64,000 nucleotides of DNA from an uncultured bacterium (GTDB lineage Bacteria; Cyanobacteriota; Vampirovibrionia; Gastranaerophilales; Gastranaerophilaceae), in contig CASDVM010000006.1 in the NCBI GenBank assembly GCA_949284415.1, forward strand, positions 1 to 64,000, in the 5' to 3' direction. Shown here in pieces: positions 52,027 to 60,825 of this stretch. The position numbers and the translations under genes are program-made. Numbering within the stretch: the stretch's first letter is position 1; each line of letters starts with the position of its first letter. Under the pieces are notes generated by a model. The model was not told where the DNA came from. It ran no database searches and saw only the letters and a program-made list of their open reading frames with translations.

Positions 52027-52842
52027 ATGATGAAAAAAACTTATGTAATTACAGGTTCAACATCAGGCATCGGAAAAACTTTGCTTAAGGCTCTGTTCAA
52101 AAATAATACGGTCTTTGCAGGCTACCGTAATGAAAAATATGCTGAAGAGCTTGAGCAGACAGGAGCAATACCTTTCTATATTGATATGGAAAGAAAAGAT
52201 ACAATAGCACAGGCCGGAGCTTTTATAAAATCTAAAATCGAAAAAATCGATACTCTTATAAACGCGGCAGGATGTGTTATTGCAGGTTTGATGGACAGAC
52301 TTGACGTTGATGATATAAGAAAACAGTTTGAAGTTAATACTTTTTCTCATCTTGATTTTACGCAGAGGCTTCTGCCTTTGTTAAAAGACGGTAAAATTAT
52401 TAATATCAGTTCCATGGCAAGTTTCGGGATTTTTCCGTTTGTAGGCCCTTATTGCGCTTCTAAACGTGCTATGGATATTTTATTTAATTCTCTTGCGGTT
52501 GAATCAAATATAAAAGTTGTTTCGGTAAAACCAGGAGTTATCGCAACTCCTCTGTGGGGAAAATCAATTGAACTTAATAAAAAATCTATTGAAAATTGCA
52601 AAGAATATGAAAAACAAATGAAATATCTGGTTGCTAACGCAAAAAAGAATGAAACCAACGGACTTGATGTTCATAAAGTAACTGATTTAATAATAAAAAT
52701 TGACGGTATGGAAAATCCAAAATCTTCATATACTGTCGGATTAGATGCCCTATTTGCGAATTTTGCCTCGAAACTTCCGCAGGACTGGATTAATAAAATG
52801 ATAAGATACGGAATAAAAACTAAGGTTTCTTCCGTAAAATAA
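52027..52842 (+). CDS. Short-chain dehydrogenase/reductase
   Basis: A 271-aa SDR with the NAD(P) motif ITGSTSGIGKTLL, an NAAG-like INAAG, the catalytic INISS and YCASK (Y-x3-K). This is the classical type; the substrate is unknown. It follows the platform gene by 11 nt, likely by operon position rather than function. Its last 23 bp overlap the convergent HTH gene. Confidence 0.88.
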   Translation: MMKKTYVITGSTSGIGKTLLKALFKNNTVFAGYRNEKYAEELEQTGAIPFYIDMERKDTIAQAGAFIKSKIEKIDTLINAAGCVIAGLMDRLDVDDIRKQFEVNTFSHLDFTQRLLPLLKDGKIINISSMASFGIFPFVGPYCASKRAMDILFNSLAVESNIKVVSVKPGVIATPLWGKSIELNKKSIENCKEYEKQMKYLVANAKKNETNGLDVHKVTDLIIKIDGMENPKSSYTVGLDALFANFASKLPQDWINKMIRYGIKTKVSSVK

Positions 52843-53056
52843 TTTCGTAATTCAAAATATCCAGAATTTCTGCAAGCTCTGATACACGAAATGTTTTGTT
52901 TCGGAGCTTATTACCAAGATTGCCGATGCTGTCGGTTTTATTATATTTTAGATTAACTTCGTCTTTAAGCCTAGACATTGTAATACCTTGTAATGCTGCA
53001 AGGTATTTAATTTGTTCTTTTAAATTATCTGTCTCCAGCCTGTATTCATTTTCCAT
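52820..53056 (-). CDS. Small helix-turn-helix regulator
   Basis: A 78-aa protein with an HTH core (LKEQIKYLAALQGITMSRLKD, about 10-30) and a C-terminal LAEILDILNYEIILRKK, the pattern of small XRE-like/LLM-type phage-style repressors. It is divergent from the pilin gene at 53178 with a palindromic operator between them, so it likely controls that pilin and itself. TATCAT lies exactly 6 nt before the ATG. The 3' end overlaps the SDR gene by 23 bp. Confidence 0.75.
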   Translation of the reverse strand: MENEYRLETDNLKEQIKYLAALQGITMSRLKDEVNLKYNKTDSIGNLGNKLRNKTFRVSELAEILDILNYEIILRKKP

Positions 53057-53096
53057 TCAATAATGATACTATTTAATGCAAAAAACTATAATTATA

Positions 53097-53125
53097 TTGA
53101 CAATTTGCATTATATAGTGCATAAT
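53097..53125 (+). promoter_or_regulatory. Promoter of pilin D
   Basis: TTGACA, 17 nt, CATAAT. The spacer contains one arm of the inverted repeat at 53105-53142, so a protein bound there would block RNA polymerase. Confidence 0.6.
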
Positions 53126-53142
53126 TATAATATATAATGCAA
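53105..53142. promoter_or_regulatory. Palindromic operator between HTH gene and pilin D
   Basis: Perfect 11-bp arms TTGCATTATAT (53105-53115) and ATATAATGCAA (53132-53142) spaced by 16 bp. Extra half-sites are TTTAATGCAAA (53072-53082) and GTGCATAAT within the spacer. Most likely bound by the adjacent HTH protein. Confidence 0.6.
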
Positions 53143-53177
53143 TTATATGAAATATTTATATATTTAGAAAGGGATAA

Positions 53178-53825
53178 ATGAAAAAAGGTTTTACTTTAGC
53201 GGAAGTTTTAATAACATTAGGTATTATAGGAGTTGTTGCTGCTTTAACTATCCCCATGCTTATTGTTGATTCCGGAAAAGAATCAACGGCTGCTAATGTA
53301 AAAAAGTTTTATAATGTAATAAACAATGCTGTTCAGTTTGCTGTTGCTGATAATGGAGATGTTTCTGAATGGATGGGAGAAGTAAAAGAATTAAATTATA
53401 ATGAAAATTTAGAATTTTTACAGAAATATTTCTTACCTTATTTAAAATATACAAAATATGATAATTGCTATGAAAATGCTGTTTGTGTTTATCTTGTTGG
53501 AAGCGGGATGTTCGCTTTCCGTTATGACGAAAACGGTGGCGACTTTTTCTACTTTGTAAACGGTAAACAAGAATGGAACACACATAATGCTTTTTCATTT
53601 CAATTTAACAAAATAAACGGGAATGCTAACTCGGGAAATGCCTTAGAATGGCAAAATATAAAAACTGCGGTTGAACCCTACGTTTTTGAATGGAACGGTC
53701 GCTATGAGGATCTTACAAACAATTCTAAAAGGGGATGCCGAAAAGAAAATCAGATTAGCGGAACATATTGTACAAAACTTATTCAGCTAAATGATTGGAA
53801 GATAACAAAGGATTATCCATGGTAA
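53178..53825 (+). CDS. Pilin-like protein D
   Basis: A 215-aa pilin-like protein with a very short leader: MKKG then FTLAEVLITLGIIGVVAAL, giving cleavage after Gly4 and Glu at +5. The mature part has two Cys near residue 95-100 and two near the end (GCRKE and YCTKL), and ends NDWKITKDYPW, the signature shared with the pilins at 11.3, 12.8 and 16.7 kb. AGAAAGGGA precedes the ATG. Unlike pilins B and C it has no homopolymer and no long leader, which shows the normal form of the gene. Control by the divergent HTH gene is inferred. Confidence 0.88.
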   Translation: MKKGFTLAEVLITLGIIGVVAALTIPMLIVDSGKESTAANVKKFYNVINNAVQFAVADNGDVSEWMGEVKELNYNENLEFLQKYFLPYLKYTKYDNCYENAVCVYLVGSGMFAFRYDENGGDFFYFVNGKQEWNTHNAFSFQFNKINGNANSGNALEWQNIKTAVEPYVFEWNGRYEDLTNNSKRGCRKENQISGTYCTKLIQLNDWKITKDYPW

Positions 53826-53877
53826 TGATTACAAAATAGTTTATTCATGCTAAAGTGATTGCAAAGAGGTAAATTGT

Positions 53878-55182
53878 ATGAAAATAGCTTTGTTAAATCA
53901 CGGATGTGCGAAAAATTTGGTAGACAGCGAGCTTATGCTCGGACTCCTTGCGCAAAAAGGTCATCAGGTTACGCTGGATGAGAAAGAAGCTGATATTGTT
54001 GTCGTAAATACATGCTCATTTATCCATGATGCTGAAAAAGAGTCTGTTCAGGCTATTTTACAGCTTGTTAATGACGGCAAAAAAATTATTGTAACAGGAT
54101 GTTTACCTCAAAAATACAAAGGAGAGCTTAAAAAAGCTATACCTGAAATTTCAGGAATGATTGGGACTTCCGATATAAAAGAAATCGTTGAAGTTGTTGA
54201 ACATGTTGCAAATGATAAAAAATATGTTGAACATGTATCTGAAAAGCCTGAATATATTTATCCGGAAAATATAGAACGCCAGCAGATAACTGTCGGAGCA
54301 AGCTCTTATATAAAAATTGCTGACGGCTGTAATTACCACTGCGGTTACTGCATAATTCCGCAACTGCGGGGAGAATACCACTCAAGAACTATTGAAAATA
54401 TTCTTGATGAAGCAAAAGAACTTGTGGCTAAAGGGGTTACGGAAATCGATCTGATTGCTCAGGATACGACAAGTTACGGAATTGATTTGTATGGAAAGCA
54501 GGCTCTGCCCCGGCTTCTTGAAGAGTTGAACAAAATTGAAGGGCTCGGCTGGATAAGGATTATGTATGCTTACCCGTCTCAGATGTCTGATGAATTGATT
54601 GATACAATCGCAAAACTTGACAAAGTCGCAAAGTATATTGATCTTCCGCTGCAGCATTGCAATGCCGAAATTTTAAAAGCAATGAGAAGACCTGTAATGG
54701 ATTACGAAGTTCTTATAAAAAAAATAAGAGACAAAATTCCGAATGTAGCAATAAGAACTGCATTTATTGTAGGTTATCCCGGAGAAACCGATGAGCAGTT
54801 CAAAGAACTGTATGAATTTGTAAAACGCGTAAGATTTGATAAAATGGGAGTCTTTGAATATTCAAGAGAAAAAAATACTGTCTCTTATTCAATGACCGAA
54901 CAGGTTCCGTCTAAAATAAAAAAACAGAGACATAAAAAATTAATGACTTTACAGCAAAAAATTTCACGGGAAATAAACGAATCTTATGTCGGAAAAACTA
55001 TTCCATGTATTGTGGAAGGTTATACGGATGACGGAGTTGTGTTGATGCGCTCGGAACACGATGCGCCTGAAATTGACGGTATGGTCTATGCATCATCCGA
55101 TAAACCAGTTGTTCCCGGAGATATTGAAAATGTTTTGATTGAACGCGCCGATGAATATGATTTATTCGGGGTTTTACAATAA
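53878..55182 (+). CDS. rimO: Ribosomal protein S12 methylthiotransferase
   Basis: Radical-SAM enzyme that adds a methylthio group to the conserved Asp of ribosomal protein S12. The 434-aa chain has the UPF0004 N-terminal domain with three cluster cysteines (LNHGCAKNLVDSE, VVNTCSF, VTGCLPQ), the radical SAM motif GCNYHCGYCIIP and a C-terminal TRAM domain (IPCIVEGYTDDGVVLMRS). The opening sequence separates RimO from MiaB. AGAGG precedes the ATG. Next gene 40 nt downstream on the same strand. Confidence 0.95.
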   Translation: MKIALLNHGCAKNLVDSELMLGLLAQKGHQVTLDEKEADIVVVNTCSFIHDAEKESVQAILQLVNDGKKIIVTGCLPQKYKGELKKAIPEISGMIGTSDIKEIVEVVEHVANDKKYVEHVSEKPEYIYPENIERQQITVGASSYIKIADGCNYHCGYCIIPQLRGEYHSRTIENILDEAKELVAKGVTEIDLIAQDTTSYGIDLYGKQALPRLLEELNKIEGLGWIRIMYAYPSQMSDELIDTIAKLDKVAKYIDLPLQHCNAEILKAMRRPVMDYEVLIKKIRDKIPNVAIRTAFIVGYPGETDEQFKELYEFVKRVRFDKMGVFEYSREKNTVSYSMTEQVPSKIKKQRHKKLMTLQQKISREINESYVGKTIPCIVEGYTDDGVVLMRSEHDAPEIDGMVYASSDKPVVPGDIENVLIERADEYDLFGVLQ

Positions 55183-55221
55183 TCAATAATTATAGTATAA
55201 TTATTCTGCACAGGAAAGATA

Positions 55222-56676
55222 ATGGAATTTATAGAAAACAGAGAAGTTGAAAAAGAACAATTAAAAGCTATTTTTCGCGATATGGTGAAATATTCGCCTT
55301 CAAAGATTATCGGCATGCTCGGCAATGCAATTATTGTTCCGGTATACACAAGCCTTTTGTCTCCCGAAGAATACGGACTATATTCGCTTTCTATAGCATT
55401 ATTATCATTTCTTTGTATTATATTTTCGGATTGGGTAGGCCTTTCCGGATTGAGATTTTTCAAACACCACCAAATGTCGCAGGATATGCCTAAATATCTT
55501 ACAACACTGGTTACAATACTGATTTCTAATATATTTTTAATGTTTGTTTTTGCCTTTTTATTCAGGCATAATTTTTATTCGTTTTTCAATATTCCATCAA
55601 AATATTTTCTGGCAATTCTTGTTTTAATAATTCCTGTTGCGATAAGGGCATTGCTCTTTCAACTTTTGCGCGCACAGCTGAAATCAATGTCATTTACATT
55701 GTCTACAATAATAAACCAATTTTTAACAATTTTATTATCCGTATTTTTTATAAAATTTTTCCATCTCGGAGCAATTGCACTGCTGCTAGGCATGGGGGTA
55801 TCAATATCTTTAATAGATTTACTGTTAATCTATCAGAGTAATTTACTTTCATGGTTTAAACTGCAAAAAATCGAGTGGCCTTCGGTTTTGCCTATTTTTA
55901 AATACGGTATACCGATTGCTGCAACCTCATTAAGTGCATGGATAATAAATCAGAGCAACAAGTTTATTATGAACAGTATACACGGATTTTCGGAAGTAGG
56001 GATTGTCGGTGTGGCATACGGATTGACCCTCCCGCTTTTGATGACCATATTCTCCATAATTACTGTGGCGGCAATCCCCAGAATTATCAATATGTATGAA
56101 GAAAAAATTGATGTAAGACCTATTATATCAAGATTTACAGGCTACTATATAATGATTGCGCTCCCTGTTATAATAGTAATTTCTCTATATGCTGTCGATT
56201 ATGTTCAGATGCTTTCTTCAAATGACAAATTTCAAATTGCCTTCAAACTTATTCCTTACTTTGCATTCGGAACATTTTTTATGGCTCTGACAGATTACAC
56301 AACTTTGCAGTATCACCTCGCAAATAAAACTTATATTGAATTTATAATAAAATTGACATCGGGTATTGCCAATGTTGTTTTGAATATTCTTCTAATTCCG
56401 AAAATGGGACTTGTAGGGGTAGGTATTGCAACACTCGGTGCAAACTTTTTATATTTTCTTTTGAGTATCATTATAGTTTTACCGGGATTAAGACTGATAT
56501 TTCCAAGACTTATAATGTCCAGAATGCTCATTTCATTTATACCGTTTGGAATACTCTATTTTATATATAATAAATTTTTGCACCTTCCTGCATTATTCGA
56601 AATGCTTTCATTAATGTTTATATTTTATATTGTATACTGGAGTTTGACCAGAACAGTATTAAAACGTGCTGAATAA
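55222..56676 (+). CDS. Polysaccharide flippase (Wzx/MATE-like)
   Basis: A 484-aa integral membrane protein with about 12-14 hydrophobic helices. The opening KIIGMLGNAIIVPVYTSLLS, PEEYGLYSLS is the standard start of the polysaccharide-biosynthesis flippase family, which moves lipid-linked sugar units across the inner membrane. No glycosyltransferase genes are adjacent, so the sugar is unknown. AGGAAAG precedes the ATG. Confidence 0.88.
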   Translation: MEFIENREVEKEQLKAIFRDMVKYSPSKIIGMLGNAIIVPVYTSLLSPEEYGLYSLSIALLSFLCIIFSDWVGLSGLRFFKHHQMSQDMPKYLTTLVTILISNIFLMFVFAFLFRHNFYSFFNIPSKYFLAILVLIIPVAIRALLFQLLRAQLKSMSFTLSTIINQFLTILLSVFFIKFFHLGAIALLLGMGVSISLIDLLLIYQSNLLSWFKLQKIEWPSVLPIFKYGIPIAATSLSAWIINQSNKFIMNSIHGFSEVGIVGVAYGLTLPLLMTIFSIITVAAIPRIINMYEEKIDVRPIISRFTGYYIMIALPVIIVISLYAVDYVQMLSSNDKFQIAFKLIPYFAFGTFFMALTDYTTLQYHLANKTYIEFIIKLTSGIANVVLNILLIPKMGLVGVGIATLGANFLYFLLSIIIVLPGLRLIFPRLIMSRMLISFIPFGILYFIYNKFLHLPALFEMLSLMFIFYIVYWSLTRTVLKRAE

Positions 56677-56874
56677 TAAATGATTTTTGTTAATATTTAT
56701 TAACAAAATAGCAAGAAAAAATATTTTTTAATTTTATATTTTTGATAATTAAAAGTGCACAAATTTATTAAGTAATTGTAATATAGAATGGAAAATTAAT
56801 TATACTCCTGATAAAATTGTAGCACTGAAATAATATATAAATTTAATTAGGGAATCTCGAAAGGAATATCTGAT

Positions 56875-59800
56875 ATGATAAAAGTAAAAGCCGGTCAAAG
56901 AAAAGTGGTTGCTTCCGCATTAACATTTTGCTTCTTTTTACAGCAGTCTTTCTGTCTGCAGGTTATGGCGACACAGATTTCCGGCGTAACGGGTGTTAAC
57001 GGGATATATAACATTGATCCTACTGCAATTAACGGCGATATAGGATTTAGAAAATACGACCACTTTGACTTAAGTCAGGGCGATGTTGCAAACCTTATTT
57101 TTAATAATCTTACAAACGGCAAAGATATTAATACTTTTATCAACCTTGTAGATAACCAGATTAATATTCAGGGTATTGTAAACTCTGTTACAAAAGACGG
57201 GAATTTTAATCCGTCAGGGCATGCCGTCTTTGTATCGCCCAACGGGATGGTTGTCGGTGCCAGCGGGGTTTTAAACGTAGGTTCCTTATCTGTTTTAACA
57301 CCGGAAAGTGATACTTATGAAAAATATAAAAGCAATTTAAGAGATTCCAATAAAGCCCCATCATTATTACAAAACTTCAGAGAAGAATTGAACGAAAAAG
57401 GTTCCGGTGCGGTTACAATTGACGGAAATGTTCTTGCCCGCAATTTTATTGATATTAACGCAGCTGATGTTAACATTGCAAACAGCGCGCTTATGATGGC
57501 AGGCGTGAATGATTCCACCAAACTTACATCAAATACACAGGCTCAGGCTCTATTTAACAAACTTGTTAATACTGATAATCTGAATCCTGCAAATTCTTTC
57601 AGGAATGATAACGGAAGTATTAAAATTGAATCTTACGGAGCAAACGGCGGTACAACAATTGCAGGCAGTATAAAAAATTTCGGTTCCGGAAATACTGAAA
57701 TTATAAACTCCGGTTCTAAAGGTATAAATGTTTCCGGAAATACTTCAAATGCGTCAGGAGATACTCTGCTGGTTAACACAAACGGCGAAGTAAATGTATC
57801 AGGTGCTGTTATCAACCGTGAAGGTAAGTTGTCGGTTGATAACTCCGGCTCAGGTGTATTGATTGCTTCAACCGGAGTCTTAGATAATGCAAAGGGTGAA
57901 CTTATTGTTTCAAACAGCGGAGCAAACGGAGTTAACATTGCAAACGGAGCTAAAGTTTTAAATTCAACAGATGTTGTTAATATTAACAATACAGGTAAAA
58001 ACGGTGTAAATATCAAAGGCAGCGTTAAGGCTAACGGGATTAACATAAATAATAAAAATTCAAATGTTGTGTTAGGCGACAGAACAGGGAAAGATTACCT
58101 GAATTCAACGAGCGATGTTAACATTAATATTAATAACGGAAATCTTTTGAATTACGGAACAGAGGCAAATCTTATTAAAGCTTCAAAAAATTTGAATATT
58201 GATGTGAAAAACGGTGCCGTAGGCAAAGAAATCGGACCATGCGACAACGGTGTCTGCACAGGTATCGGTACTGATGCCAGAGATTTGACAAAATCCGTTA
58301 ATGTTGCAGTTGATGGTAAAGTGAGTGCAGTAAGCTCTAAAGGTTCAAACAAATCACTGGTAAATTTAGCAAGTTTAGATAAAAATATGAATGTCAATAA
58401 GATCAAAGCCGATGGCAGGGTAATTCTTCTTGCAGACAGTTCTGTGAAAGGATCTAAAGCTTTTGACATTATAAATTCTTCATCAAATTCTTCTGTCCCG
58501 AATGTTGAAGGCGCAGGAATTTCTATGATAGCAAGCGGGAATATCGGTTCTAAAGATAAAGCCTTAACTTTCAGACAAACTCAAGGAAATTTCGGCAATG
58601 TGGATTCTAATCTGAATTATTCAGGAAATACAAAATACGGCGTTGATATGCTTGCTGTTAAAGATATTAACGTTAAAGGACTTGATTCTGCTGACGGTAA
58701 AAAATCAGATACAAATGTATGCGGTATTATTTCAAGAGAAGGTGATGTTAAAGCCGAGTTTTCGGGAGATACTTACATCAGAGAAATTACGGCTAAAAAT
58801 AATATTGACCTGACAACACGCGGACAAAATCTGTATATTGAAAATCTCGGTCTTGTTCCAACTTACCCGCAGGACTATTACGGTAAGAACGGAAATATTA
58901 ACCCTGAGACAGTAAAAGTAACTGCACTTGACTTAGGTACTTCATGGCCTGATAATCCTGCAGATTCTACAATTATAATTAAAAACGGCGTAATAAACGG
59001 TAAAGGAGAAGGAAGACCTGCTCATGAACAGGATTTAACTCTTGTTGCGGATAATGCTTACGCAGGCGGTTACTATTTCAATATGGGTAAAAACAGAGGT
59101 CAGGTATCTGATGCTCCTCTGAGATTTAATCCGTCAGAAATTAAAGAAGACAATAGAACCAATACTTTGAAAAATGCATCCGATGCATCTAAACCTGTTT
59201 CTATAAGAGCAAAAGCTGTACGCCCAGAAGATGTTACAGCCGTTGGGAAAGAAGAAGATGAACGGAATTATTATTACGGCGGAAGTTCACAGGGAATTGA
59301 TGAGGACTATGACGGCGTTAAAGATGATGACGGAAATTACGTTAATAATCCTTCAAGTGATGAACAGGGCAACGAAAATGATGATGACAACCTGGTTGTT
59401 CCCGATGATAAAAAAGAACAAACAGATACAGACTCCGATAACGATACAGATATGGATACCGATACAGATTCTGACACGGATATTGACACTGACTCGGATA
59501 CGGACACAGATACCGACACTGATACTGATATAGATACCGATACGGACAATGACTCTGATTCGGATAACGATAACGACAATGATTCGGACAGTGATAACGA
59601 TATGGATTCTGACACGGATAACGACACCGATATAGATACTGATACGGATATGGACTCTGACTCCGATAACGATACGGATAATGATACTGATACGGACACC
59701 GACTCGGATACAGACACAGATACCGATACGGACACGGATATAGATACTGATACCGACAACGACTCTGATTCGGATAACGATAACGATAATGATTCGGACA

Positions 59801-60771
59801 GTGATAACGATATGGATTCTGACACGGATAATGACACCGATATAGATACCGATACCGACATTGATACGGACACAGATTCCGATACTGATACGGATGTTGA
59901 CACTGATACGGATAACGATACGGACACTGACGTTGATACAGATACTGATATCGACACCGATACTGATATCGATACCGATACTGACAATGACTCGGATTCA
60001 GATAATGATACGGATACCGATGTCGATACGGATACCGACTCAGACACTGACACGGATTCAGATACTGATACCGATAACGATTCTGACAGTGATTCAGACT
60101 CTGATTCGGATAACGATAACGACAATGATTCGGACAGTGATAACGATATGGATTCAGACACGGACATCGATACTGATTTAGACACTGATACCGATATAGA
60201 TACTGACACAGATAATGACTCTGACGATGACATCGATAGTGATTCGGATAACGATACAGACAGTGATACAGATATTGACTTAGATTCAGATTCTGATTTA
60301 GACAACGATTCAGACAATGACAGTGATAATGATTCAGATGATGATCCGGTACCGGGCACAAGATCGGAAGATTACGGAAAATATACTTATAAACAGCGTG
60401 TTGTAGACTATAATGTAAATTCTATAGATAAACGCCAGTATATGAGATTCAGTGCACAGGATAACAGAAATCCGGTTCAGCTGGCAGATAATACTCAAAT
60501 TGATTCTCTGCTAGACATTTCAAGAGGCGGTATTGCAGTAACACACCATAATGACTTAAAAGTCGGAGATGTTGTACCTGTAAATATTTCGTACGGCGAT
60601 TTGAATATTAATGCTGATGTAAAAATTGTTTCTGCAACAGACAGACGTGCCGGAGCAGAATTCATAAATCTTGATCAGGCAACTGCAAACAAACTTTTGT
60701 ATATGAATATATTACTGGAAGAACAAACCGCATTAAGAAATAATGCTAATGATTTATCTTATATAAAATAG
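56875..60771 (+). CDS. Giant TPS-type adhesin with (Asp-X)n region and C-terminal PilZ domain
   Basis: A 1298-aa protein. Signal peptide about 1-32; TPS/haemagglutinin-like domain (about 35-170, [35 protein letters not shown]), paralogous to the 20-kb adhesin; a beta-helix-like middle to about 840; an (Asp-X)n stretch of about 307 residues (851-1157, X mostly Thr, Ser, Asn, Ile); then a PilZ domain (about 1183-1290) with R1187-x3-R1191 and D1214-x-S-x-x-G1219, the c-di-GMP-binding motifs. A PilZ domain on a secreted protein is unexpected. If exported whole it could not meet cytoplasmic c-di-GMP unless the C-terminus stays inside or it binds something else. AAAGGAAT precedes the ATG; a terminator follows. 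Confidence 0.85.
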   Translation: MIKVKAGQRKVVASALTFCFFLQQSFCLQVMATQISGVTGVNGIYNIDPTAINGDIGFRKYDHFDLSQGDVANLIFNNLTNGKDINTFINLVDNQINIQGIVNSVTKDGNFNPSGHAVFVSPNGMVVGASGVLNVGSLSVLTPESDTYEKYKSNLRDSNKAPSLLQNFREELNEKGSGAVTIDGNVLARNFIDINAADVNIANSALMMAGVNDSTKLTSNTQAQALFNKLVNTDNLNPANSFRNDNGSIKIESYGANGGTTIAGSIKNFGSGNTEIINSGSKGINVSGNTSNASGDTLLVNTNGEVNVSGAVINREGKLSVDNSGSGVLIASTGVLDNAKGELIVSNSGANGVNIANGAKVLNSTDVVNINNTGKNGVNIKGSVKANGININNKNSNVVLGDRTGKDYLNSTSDVNININNGNLLNYGTEANLIKASKNLNIDVKNGAVGKEIGPCDNGVCTGIGTDARDLTKSVNVAVDGKVSAVSSKGSNKSLVNLASLDKNMNVNKIKADGRVILLADSSVKGSKAFDIINSSSNSSVPNVEGAGISMIASGNIGSKDKALTFRQTQGNFGNVDSNLNYSGNTKYGVDMLAVKDINVKGLDSADGKKSDTNVCGIISREGDVKAEFSGDTYIREITAKNNIDLTTRGQNLYIENLGLVPTYPQDYYGKNGNINPETVKVTALDLGTSWPDNPADSTIIIKNGVINGKGEGRPAHEQDLTLVADNAYAGGYYFNMGKNRGQVSDAPLRFNPSEIKEDNRTNTLKNASDASKPVSIRAKAVRPEDVTAVGKEEDERNYYYGGSSQGIDEDYDGVKDDDGNYVNNPSSDEQGNENDDDNLVVPDDKKEQTDTDSDNDTDMDTDTDSDTDIDTDSDTDTDTDTDTDIDTDTDNDSDSDNDNDNDSDSDNDMDSDTDNDTDIDTDTDMDSDSDNDTDNDTDTDTDSDTDTDTDTDTDIDTDTDNDSDSDNDNDNDSDSDNDMDSDTDNDTDIDTDTDIDTDTDSDTDTDVDTDTDNDTDTDVDTDTDIDTDTDIDTDTDNDSDSDNDTDTDVDTDTDSDTDTDSDTDTDNDSDSDSDSDSDNDNDNDSDSDNDMDSDTDIDTDLDTDTDIDTDTDNDSDDDIDSDSDNDTDSDTDIDLDSDSDLDNDSDNDSDNDSDDDPVPGTRSEDYGKYTYKQRVVDYNVNSIDKRQYMRFSAQDNRNPVQLADNTQIDSLLDISRGGIAVTHHNDLKVGDVVPVNISYGDLNINADVKIVSATDRRAGAEFINLDQATANKLLYMNILLEEQTALRNNANDLSYIK
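59425..60345 (+). repeat. Period-6 GAYNNN coding repeat
   Basis: About 920 bp of alternating Asp codons. It contains larger near-identical blocks: 59530-59650 recurs at 59740-59860 (210-bp offset), and part of it again at about 60097-60155. Length changes by slippage or recombination are likely. Confidence 0.9.
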
Positions 60772-60791
60772 TGAAAATATTTATATATAAA

Positions 60792-60825
60792 AATAAGCTG
60801 TTAGAATGTTAACAGCTTATTTTTT
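60792..60825 (+). terminator. Terminator between convergent genes
   Basis: AATAAGCTGTTA / TAACAGCTTATT, 12-bp perfect stem, 6-nt loop, T tail on the plus strand. Confidence 0.88.

Noticed and set aside
59425..60345. CRISPR or intergenic tandem array
   Set aside because: The period is 6 bp, the frame is uninterrupted and embedded in a 1298-codon gene; there are no spacers.
59337..60359. Long minus-strand open frames (about 340 codons, Ser-rich or Arg/Tyr-rich)
   Set aside because: They are the antisense of the period-6 Asp repeat, which removes stop codons in several frames. There is no ribosome-binding site and the plus-strand protein is clearly coding.
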